Source of the DNA: Paenibacillus glycanilyticus NBRC 16618
Lineage (GTDB): Bacteria > Bacillota > Bacilli > Paenibacillales > Paenibacillaceae
Reading direction: 5' to 3'
Assembly (NCBI RefSeq): GCF_004000805.1
Contig: NZ_BILY01000028.1
Coordinates: 1 to 64,000, forward strand
Length of the DNA: 64,000 nucleotides
A model generated the notes under the pieces. That model was not told the DNA's origin and searched no databases. It worked only from the letters and a program-made list of their open reading frames with translations. The position numbers were made by a program, and so were the translations under genes. This document shows, in pieces, positions 57,583-64,000 of the stretch. The first letter of the stretch is position 1. Every line of letters starts with the position of its first letter.

Positions 57583-58791
57583 ATGGAAGTCTCGCAGCAA
57601 TTAAACAATAAGCAAGTCTTGAGAGGGCAAGCCGGGAAAGAGCCGTTCCCGATCTCCGTCTTGTCCCTGACCGTTGGCGCCTTTGCAATCGGCATGACCG
57701 AGTTTGTCATTATGGGCATTCTGCCGAATGTCGCCAGCGACCTGAATGTAAGCATCTCGGCAGCCGGCCAGCTGATTACGATGTATGCCCTTGGCGTAGC
57801 TGTCGGCGCTCCGATTATGACGATTCTGACGAGCCGGATTCCGCAGAAAAAGCTGCTCTGCATTCTTATGCTGCTCTTTATTCTCGGCAATGGCCTGTCG
57901 GTTGTGGCACCCAATTACGCGGTTCTCATGATCGCCCGGATGATTACGGCCTTGACGCATGGCACTTTCTTCGGCGTTGGCGCGGTTATCGCCTCCAAGC
58001 TCGTAAGAGCGGATAAGCAGGCGGGAGCCGTCTCGATAATGATGGCAGGCCTCACGATCGCCAACATTATCGGCGTCCCGATCGGTACGTACATCGGTCA
58101 GAACTGGGGCTGGCGCGCTTCCTTTGGCGCTATTGCCGTCATGGGGATCCTCGCACTAATAGGCATCATCATCTTTATTCCCAAGCTTAAGCTAAGCAAG
58201 CAGGTCAGCGTTCTTAAGCAGCTATCGGCGATTGCCAGACCCAAGCTGCTTGTCTATCTGCTGATCGCGGCACTCGGCAACGCCGGACTGTTTGCGGTAT
58301 TTACGTATATCACGCCGCTCCTCACGGATATTACCGGCTTTGCGGAGCATAACGTAACCTGGATTCTGATTCTGTTCGGAATCGGCGTAACGGTCGGTAA
58401 CATCGTTGGCGGCAAGCTGGCCGACTGGAAGCTCATGCCTTCCATTCTTGGCCTTTATCTCACGATAGCGGTTGTGCTGACGATCTTCACCTTTACCGTT
58501 CATAACGAGATTGCATCCGTCATTACGATTTTCCTATGGGGGGCGGCCTCCTTTGCCGTATTCCCGGGGCTTCAAGTACGGATTATGAGCCTGGCGCAGT
58601 CCGCGCCGGCGCTAGCTTCGACGTCCAGCCATTCGGCAGGCAACCTCGGCAATGCCTCCGGCGCCTTTATCGGCGGCTGGGTCATTACCCATCTTTCCTT
58701 AGGCGCTCTGCCATGGGTAGGAGCCATCCTGGTCGGCCTTGCGCTGGTGCTTGGTCTGCTCAGCTACCGTACAGACGCCAAGAACCCATAA
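57583..58791 (+). CDS. MFS transporter (DHA1 type, AraJ/YdhP-like)
   Basis: A 402-aa 12-TM protein. VGAFAIGMTEFVIMGILPNVASDLNVSISAAGQLITMYALGVAVGAPIMTILTSRIPQKKLL matches the DHA1 group with EFVIMGLLP and motif A. IGVPIGTYIGQNWGWRASFGAIA is motif C. It probably exports sugars, drugs or arabinose-like compounds; the substrate is not predictable. The ATG at 57583 has AAAGGT 12 nt upstream. Confidence 0.88.
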   Translation: MEVSQQLNNKQVLRGQAGKEPFPISVLSLTVGAFAIGMTEFVIMGILPNVASDLNVSISAAGQLITMYALGVAVGAPIMTILTSRIPQKKLLCILMLLFILGNGLSVVAPNYAVLMIARMITALTHGTFFGVGAVIASKLVRADKQAGAVSIMMAGLTIANIIGVPIGTYIGQNWGWRASFGAIAVMGILALIGIIIFIPKLKLSKQVSVLKQLSAIARPKLLVYLLIAALGNAGLFAVFTYITPLLTDITGFAEHNVTWILILFGIGVTVGNIVGGKLADWKLMPSILGLYLTIAVVLTIFTFTVHNEIASVITIFLWGAASFAVFPGLQVRIMSLAQSAPALASTSSHSAGNLGNASGAFIGGWVITHLSLGALPWVGAILVGLALVLGLLSYRTDAKNP

Positions 58792-58802
58792 AAGCAAGAA
58801 CT

Positions 58803-58837
58803 ACAACCCTCTGGACTGCAGCAGTCCAGGGGGTTGT
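58803..58837. terminator. Convergent terminator between MFS and histidine kinase genes
   Basis: Stem acaaccctctggactg / cagtccagggggttgt with a 3-nt loop. Confidence 0.85.
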
Positions 58838-58849
58838 TTCATTTTTAGG

Positions 58850-60841
58850 CTAAGCCGGCAGCCGGATGGTAGCCGTCGTTCCGATATTCGGCTCGCTGGT
58901 AATCGATAGAGTGCCGCCATGGGATTGAATGATTTTGAAGCATACGGTAAGTCCAAGTCCGGTTCCCGTATCCTTGGTTGTATAGAACGGCTCGCCCAGC
59001 CGGTCAATGACATGCTGGGGAATGCCTACTCCCTGGTCGATAATATCAATGACCAAAAAGCCTTTATGGTCCTTCTTCATATGCACGTGAAGCTCGCCTC
59101 CGCCAGGCATGGCTTCAATCGCGTTTTTCATCAGATTAACGAGCACCTGCTTGATCTGATTGGCATCGCATTGGACAATCGGCAGATCCGGACTTTTCTC
59201 CGCGGATATGCTGACATTCGTGATAATCGCTTGCGACTGCATAATCGGAATGATATCGTCCAGCAGCGAGCTCATGTCGCAGCTGCTGATCTGCTGCCAC
59301 TGATGCGGCTTAGACAGCAGCATAAACTCCCCTACGATATAGTTAATCCGCTCGAGCTCGGTCAGCATCATATCGAAATAATGGCGGTTCTGGTCCGTTG
59401 TTCTCCGGTGGAGCAGTTGAGTGAACCCTTTCAGCGCGGTTAAAGGATTACGAATTTCGTGGGCAACCCCCGCCGCCAGCTGGCCGATAACGGACAGCTT
59501 CTCCGACCGGATCAAATGCTGCTCCGACAGCTTGCTCTCCGTCACATCCAGCAAAAGTCCGGATATGGCCGGCTTTCCTTTGAAAAAGGCGGGAGCCGCC
59601 TGCATCTCGAGGAACAGTTCCGTTTGATTGGATTTCCGCGCGGCAAGAGCAAGCCGGGAGGATTGATTCAACCGGCAGATCATGCTGAATTCCTGCTTCA
59701 ACCGGTCGCGGTCCGCCTCCAGTAGGAAGCTTGCCAGCGGCTGGCCAAGCATTTGCCCCGGCTCGCAGCCGAACATGCTCTCCCCTTGCGGATTCATATA
59801 GACCAACCGGCCATTTTGCTCAATAAACACGCCAAGCAGCGAGCTTTCCACAAAATTATCGTAATTGACCCTCGACTGCATGAGAGCGGCCCCTGCCGAT
59901 TCCAGCTCGTAAATACCCACCGACAGCCGAATGGCAAGCAGCACAACGGCTACAATTGCTCCTACGCTAATCATCGAGAAGTCGCCAAGCCTGCAGATGA
60001 CGGCGATAAGAGCGGCGCAGACAAAGATAATTAGCGCGTAACGCCTCATAAAGGTCTGCCTGGACTCGTTGCCCGGCCGGAGAGAAGCACCAAGCGGATC
60101 CTTGTCCGGCAGTGCGGCAAAGCCGATAAACATCATGCCGATAAACCAGCAGAAGTCCGCAATCCAGGACCATTGCTCGCCTGCGGCGGCATAGGACAAT
60201 AAATAGACAAATGCCGTGTTGCCTAATAATTTGATTAAAAAGCCGCTCAGCAGAAACCTATTGGCCCTGTTGGAAATAATCTTTTTGCCGTACCAGCTGA
60301 AGAACAGCAGAAGAAATACAATGACCGCATTAAAGGATGAGTTAAACATGTGGTATCCCACAACATCCCGGTTAACGTGATGATGGGACAGGATCGGTTC
60401 AATCAGAAGGTTCCAATAGAGCGTGGAAGCCATCGTGCCGTACAATAAAATATCGAGTATGAATCGAAACGCAAGGTTGGAGCGGCGCTGCTGGTACTGC
60501 ATATAGAGAGCAATAAGATAGAATAAATATTGAAGTCTCCATAGCAGCTCCGGAATGCCCAGATAATCCGGCTCGGCGCCTCTAATAAGCGTAACAATAG
60601 ACCAGATGAGCTGGGCAACAAAATAAACCAGCAGGCCCAAGCCGTAAAACAGCCAGTATTTCGCCTCTTTGCTGGAGGCTCTAAGCAGAAGGACTGCCGC
60701 GTAAAGAGCGGCCAACGTTTGAAGAATATGGCTAACGGCCGCCCCGGTAAAGGAATCTCTCCGCAGAAACAGAAGCCAGCCCGCGCATAACACCAATAGA
60801 ATGATTCCGAAGTAAACCGCAAAGCTCCTGCCGCGAAACAA
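58850..60841 (-). CDS. Sporulation-type sensor histidine kinase with polytopic N-terminus and PAS domain
   Basis: A 663-aa kinase. Residues 1-300 form about 8-10 membrane helices; then a PAS domain (GVFIEQNGRLVYMNPQGESMFGCEPGQ) and a HisKA/HATPase_c pair: LAAGVAHEIRNPLTALKGFTQLL with phospho-His at about residue 459, NLMKNAIEAMPGGG (N-box) and DTGTGLGLTVCFKIIQSHGG. This kinase class resembles KinA-KinE that feed the Spo0F phosphorelay. There is no response regulator beside it. The start is a TTG (60841) with GGGAGG 7 nt upstream. Confidence 0.88.
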   Translation of the reverse strand: MFRGRSFAVYFGIILLVLCAGWLLFLRRDSFTGAAVSHILQTLAALYAAVLLLRASSKEAKYWLFYGLGLLVYFVAQLIWSIVTLIRGAEPDYLGIPELLWRLQYLFYLIALYMQYQQRRSNLAFRFILDILLYGTMASTLYWNLLIEPILSHHHVNRDVVGYHMFNSSFNAVIVFLLLFFSWYGKKIISNRANRFLLSGFLIKLLGNTAFVYLLSYAAAGEQWSWIADFCWFIGMMFIGFAALPDKDPLGASLRPGNESRQTFMRRYALIIFVCAALIAVICRLGDFSMISVGAIVAVVLLAIRLSVGIYELESAGAALMQSRVNYDNFVESSLLGVFIEQNGRLVYMNPQGESMFGCEPGQMLGQPLASFLLEADRDRLKQEFSMICRLNQSSRLALAARKSNQTELFLEMQAAPAFFKGKPAISGLLLDVTESKLSEQHLIRSEKLSVIGQLAAGVAHEIRNPLTALKGFTQLLHRRTTDQNRHYFDMMLTELERINYIVGEFMLLSKPHQWQQISSCDMSSLLDDIIPIMQSQAIITNVSISAEKSPDLPIVQCDANQIKQVLVNLMKNAIEAMPGGGELHVHMKKDHKGFLVIDIIDQGVGIPQHVIDRLGEPFYTTKDTGTGLGLTVCFKIIQSHGGTLSITSEPNIGTTATIRLPA

Positions 60842-61062
60842 TCATGAACCTCCCTTCGCATACTTACAACATTTACTAGTTTCTATATTTCCTATAATAC
60901 GATTTATTCTACCAAAATCCTCCTTTTACCTACGTTTCGTACAAGATTTCTATTATATACGCGTAAATGCTCGGCTTTTCGACACCAACTGTCGCAAAGC
61001 GAAGCGGCTTCGCCGTCCTTAGGCGGAGAAGCCGGTTCATTGGCTTATGGCTTAGCATTCAA

Positions 61063-61098
61063 AAAAAGCGCTTCTCCGTTAACGGGGAAGCGCTTTTT
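61063..61098 (-). terminator. Terminator of the GGDEF gene
   Basis: Stem aaaaagcgcttctccg / cggggaagcgcttttt with a 4-nt loop, and an A run at 61061-61067 that reads as T on the minus strand. Confidence 0.85.
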
Positions 61099-62695
61099 CA
61101 CCAGGCTCTATATGGGCTGAACGAACCGTATTCCGTCCGCTGTTCTTGGCTTCGTACAGGGCATTGTCGGCTGCCTTCAGCAGCTGGTTAATGCCTCCTC
61201 CCGCCTCTTTGCAGCCCGCTCCCGTCATGGCAATGCCAAAGCTTGCCGTCACAGACAACGGATGCTCGGATGAAGCCGCGACCATCGCTTGGGCGGCAAT
61301 CTCGCTGCGGATTCGCTGTGCGGCGGCCTCTGCCTCCTCGAGGGACAATCCGGGCATTGCGACCACGAATTCCTCGCCGCCATACCGGCCGAATACGTCC
61401 TCCGGACGAAGCAGGTGCCGGCAGATGTCGACCACATGCAGCAGGGCGCGGTCTCCAACATCATGGCCGTAAGCATCGTTAATCTGCTTGAAATGATCGA
61501 TGTCGAACAGCAGCAGGGCAAGGGGCTCGTCCCGCTCAGCCGATTGATGCAGAAGGGCTTCGCTTAAATGAATGAAGTGAAGACGGTTAAAGATCCCCGT
61601 CAGTCCGTCATGATAAGCCAGCACCCGAAGCTGCTCCTGGAGCCGCACTCTCTCCGTTATGTCAATCATAACGATCAGCTTGCTCGTCTCCGGGCCCCTT
61701 TTCTTCCGGATAAAGGAAGAGCGGATCTGATAATAGTAGGACTGTGTGCCAACGGTCCACTTAACCTCATCGTAGATATGGGGCATATCGCCGCCTGCTT
61801 CCGAATCCAAATCGGGCATCGCAAGATCCGTATGCAAGGCAAGCAGCGGTTCAATCGCCTGGCCAAGCGCGGAGGTTGTAAGCTCAGGCAGAATAGCCGC
61901 GGCGGCGGGGTTAAAGTCAACCAGCCGGTTATTGCGGTCCAGCACCAGTACGGCGTCGTTCATGCTCTCAAACAACGTATCCCTGGCGACCGGCGCAACG
62001 TTCAGCATTCCTTTTGAAACAAGTCCCCACATATACAAAGCGGCCGTAACGGCCATGATGACGGGAATCGGATCAATGCCTTCCGGCGTCAGGTTGCCCA
62101 AGTAGAGGAAGTCGCCGGCGATCGGCAGGAGAAGCCCCACCATCATCGTAATATGCTGAAGACGGTAAGAGGACCGCATCCGGTTCCAATAGATCAGCAG
62201 CAAGGCCACTCCGCCAATCATGCAGCCAAACGTATAACCGCCCTGAATGATATACCATGGCCCCGCGTTTAATTCGACTTTATGAATGCCTTCGCCCAGC
62301 TGCAATTCAACGGAACGGTAATAGAAATGGTGCAGGTCGTTTGTCATTACAAGAATCAGCGTAATAAACGGCATCAGATACATCAGATACCGCATCTGCC
62401 ACTTCAATAACCTTTCCATTCCAAGGAAATACATGATCAGCATCAGACTGACCGGCGGAATAAACGGCATCCCGAAGTACTCTACCGTAATCCAGAACTT
62501 CACTTCCTTAAGCGTACCGGCAGACAGCTCTAAAGCGGAACCGAATATATAGATGGCCGATAGAAAGCACATCGCAATAAAGGTCCTGGCCATCGCCTGC
62601 TTGGAACGGTTCATGAACACGTAAATACCCATTATGATATTAATAACACCGGCTGTAACCATTAACGTCAAGACAGCGGAAAAAGGTGTTCCCAT
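61079..62695 (-). CDS. Membrane-bound GGDEF diguanylate cyclase with PAS domain
   Basis: A 538-aa protein. The first 220 residues hold seven helices of the histidine-kinase-N-7TM type. A PAS domain (DAVLVLDRNNRLVDFNPAA) follows, then GGDEF: GLTGIFNRLHFIHLSEALL, LALLLFDIDHFKQINDAYGHDVGDRALL, and RYGGEEFVVAMPG at about residue 437. The active site is GGEEF. An RPED motif (RxxD) lies five residues before it and matches the inhibitory I-site. It makes c-di-GMP. CGGAG precedes ATG 62695. Confidence 0.93.
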   Translation of the reverse strand: MGTPFSAVLTLMVTAGVINIIMGIYVFMNRSKQAMARTFIAMCFLSAIYIFGSALELSAGTLKEVKFWITVEYFGMPFIPPVSLMLIMYFLGMERLLKWQMRYLMYLMPFITLILVMTNDLHHFYYRSVELQLGEGIHKVELNAGPWYIIQGGYTFGCMIGGVALLLIYWNRMRSSYRLQHITMMVGLLLPIAGDFLYLGNLTPEGIDPIPVIMAVTAALYMWGLVSKGMLNVAPVARDTLFESMNDAVLVLDRNNRLVDFNPAAAAILPELTTSALGQAIEPLLALHTDLAMPDLDSEAGGDMPHIYDEVKWTVGTQSYYYQIRSSFIRKKRGPETSKLIVMIDITERVRLQEQLRVLAYHDGLTGIFNRLHFIHLSEALLHQSAERDEPLALLLFDIDHFKQINDAYGHDVGDRALLHVVDICRHLLRPEDVFGRYGGEEFVVAMPGLSLEEAEAAAQRIRSEIAAQAMVAASSEHPLSVTASFGIAMTGAGCKEAGGGINQLLKAADNALYEAKNSGRNTVRSAHIEPGEKALPR

Positions 62696-62780
62696 ACTTG
62701 GTGCACTCCGTTATGTAAGATTAGCTTTTGCAACTGATCGTAACACAAATAACAGCAATTGTGGGCAGTCCCTGAAATTT

Positions 62781-63512
62781 CTATTTCCGGGCGGACAAGA
62801 GCAGGAACATCGGTCGTCGCGTTTCATCCTTCATTTCCGCATATTGATTCAGTGCTTCTTGCGAGGGTCCTGGCTCCGCAACCTCCGCAACCTGGAACCC
62901 GGCTTGGATAAGCGCGTTCATAATGGCGGATAAGGTGCGATGATATTTGATGACGTCGGAGTCCAGAAAACGGGCGATACGAGAGCCTTCGTCCTGATAG
63001 TTGTCAACCGGCCAGTGCAGCCGCTCGCCCGATGGACCATAATGCCAGTCCTGCGCGGCAACGGCCGTAAAGACCGGATGCTCCATGGACAGGACAAAGC
63101 TGCCTCCAGGAGCCAGACTGTCGTAAATCTTGCGGCAAGCTCCCGCGAAATCCTCGACGTAATGGAGCGCCAGCGAGCTGATGACAACGTCAAACTCTCC
63201 GGGCTCGAAAGAGATATCTTCGATAGCCGCCTGACGGTAGGTGATCGCGGCATCCTCGTTAAATGATTTGGCACGCTCGATCATTTTCTCCGAGATATCG
63301 ATTCCCAGAACGGAACGAGCGCCTTGCTCCCGCGCATATCGGCAGTGCCAGCCATACCCGCAGCCGAGATCGAGCACTCTCTTATCTCTCAAATCCGGAA
63401 TCATCGCGCGCAGGACTTGCCATTCGCCTGCCGCCTCCAGACCGCCGATCGAACGGGCCATCTGACTATATTTATCGAAAAAATCCGGATCATCGTATTT
63501 ATTTTGCTTCAT
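62781..63512 (-). CDS. Class I SAM-dependent methyltransferase
   Basis: A 243-aa enzyme with motif I VLDLGCGYGWHCRYAREQGA, motif II region VLGIDISEKMIERAKS, and FDVVISSLALHYVEDFAGACRKIYDSLAPGGSFVLSMEHPV. It resembles UbiE/small-molecule methyltransferases. Substrate unknown. An AGAGGAG site lies 11 nt before ATG 63512. Confidence 0.9.
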   Translation of the reverse strand: MKQNKYDDPDFFDKYSQMARSIGGLEAAGEWQVLRAMIPDLRDKRVLDLGCGYGWHCRYAREQGARSVLGIDISEKMIERAKSFNEDAAITYRQAAIEDISFEPGEFDVVISSLALHYVEDFAGACRKIYDSLAPGGSFVLSMEHPVFTAVAAQDWHYGPSGERLHWPVDNYQDEGSRIARFLDSDVIKYHRTLSAIMNALIQAGFQVAEVAEPGPSQEALNQYAEMKDETRRPMFLLLSARK

Positions 63513-63637
63513 AACGTGTCACTCTCCTCTTATCATTCAGCCTTTATAAGCCTTTTCGACATCGTTCCTAATAAAATGAGTATAACCTCTTCTCTTCTAT
63601 AGCGGCAGCTTTCTCTCATCGTCTATAGCCAATAACC

Positions 63638-64000
63638 TTAAGGCTTTCCCGGTTTTTTTGTCTTGGCGACGGACGGCCGCCATTGTATGAGTTTCACCAG
63701 CTGCTCCTGCATGTAAGCCGGAGAGTAAGGCAGACCGTTTTCAATCCAGTAGAAAATCAGTCCCAGCAGCGCATGATTCGAATAGACGGATAGCAGCTCG
63801 GCATTTATTCCTTCCAGAGTCGGGTGCTCCAGCTCATCCCTTGAGATCTGCTGAATCGCAATGAACATCTTCTCTCTCAGATGGGAATGCGCGTTGCTCT
63901 TCAAAAGCAGAGTGTAAAGCTCGGCATGCTGCTGAATATGCTCGAAAATTTTCACCGAATGGGCCGGCAGCTCATGAATGCGGAAATATTCCTCGTTCTC
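63638..64000 (-). CDS. TetR/AcrR family regulator, C-terminal part (start outside window)
   Basis: The frame is open to the right edge, so the N-terminal HTH is not seen. 120 codons are visible. The C-terminal part looks like the TetR_C_7 dimerisation domain: FEHIQQHAELYTLLLKSNAHSHLREK and LLGLIFYWIENGLPYSPAYMQEQLVKLIQ (the W-I-x-N-G-x-x-x-S pattern). The GTG at 63955 is internal, not the start. Confidence 0.75.
   Translation of the reverse strand, partial: ENEEYFRIHELPAHSVKIFEHIQQHAELYTLLLKSNAHSHLREKMFIAIQQISRDELEHPTLEGINAELLSVYSNHALLGLIFYWIENGLPYSPAYMQEQLVKLIQWRPSVAKTKKPGKP

Noticed and set aside
1-64000. Prophage, transposon or tRNA-flanked island
   Set aside because: No integrase, transposase, terminal repeats or tRNA-like sequence was recognised in the window.

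Overview
The window looks like chromosome of a spore-forming, mesophilic Bacillales bacterium, most probably Paenibacillus. It carries an alpha/beta-type SASP gene, a DUF3231 gene, a yhbD-bacE-bacF (bactofilin) operon, an S-layer (SLH) protein, ydaO-type c-di-AMP riboswitches, KinA/KinB-like and YcgT-like genes, and strong AGGAGG ribosome binding sites. Base composition is moderately GC-rich and even. No rRNA, tRNA, insertion sequence, prophage or CRISPR array was seen. The genus call is an inference from gene content and was not checked by a search.

Layout. 1-9.8 kb: a partial peptidoglycan-binding protein with a Gly/Ala repeat tail, an acetyltransferase, a DUF3231/WGxxGxxG pair, a glycosyltransferase, a SASP, DUF1284, an alkyltransferase-like DNA-binding protein, a DHA2 exporter, an aldehyde dehydrogenase, a YhhN-family membrane protein and rlmN. 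10-18.2 kb: a potassium module made of two tandem c-di-AMP riboswitches (each followed by a terminator), an unknown 139-aa protein, a 34-aa membrane peptide, kdpF, kdpA, kdpB, kdpC, and a duplicated KdpD sensor that has no histidine kinase domain. 18.2-23.3 kb: a short-chain dehydrogenase-like gene, then a ferredoxin-NADP reductase divergent from a siderophore ABC importer, with two Fur-box-like sites between them.

23.3-37.7 kb: a WYL regulator, an MFS protein, TetR plus lipoteichoic acid synthase, the bactofilin operon, a MerR-MFS pair with a palindromic operator, a quinone oxidoreductase, a phosphotransferase with a membrane protein, a pentapeptide-repeat protein, and an SDR-TetR pair sharing a palindromic operator. 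37.9-44 kb: an HSP90 gene overlapping a helical-repeat gene, vanY-vanS-vanR-like genes without the vancomycin resistance ligase genes, and a 62-bp tandem repeat array.

44-48.9 kb: an ABC-2/YhgE-like exporter divergent from TetR, a fused phosphotransferase, and a flavin-dependent monooxygenase. 48.9-55.9 kb: a possible extracytoplasmic thiol locus. It holds a TlpA-like thioredoxin, CcdA, an SLH-anchored protein with two thioredoxin-like repeats and a single cysteine, a low-complexity secreted protein ending in CX7C, an unrecognised leader RNA with a terminator, and a divergent TcyP-like cystine symporter with a CymR-like site. 56-64 kb: a phosphotransferase, a fatty acid hydroxylase-like membrane enzyme, an MFS protein, a sporulation-type histidine kinase, a GGDEF diguanylate cyclase, a methyltransferase and a partial TetR gene.

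The two regions most worth follow-up are the K+ module (tandem riboswitch plus non-kinase double KdpD) and the thiol locus.
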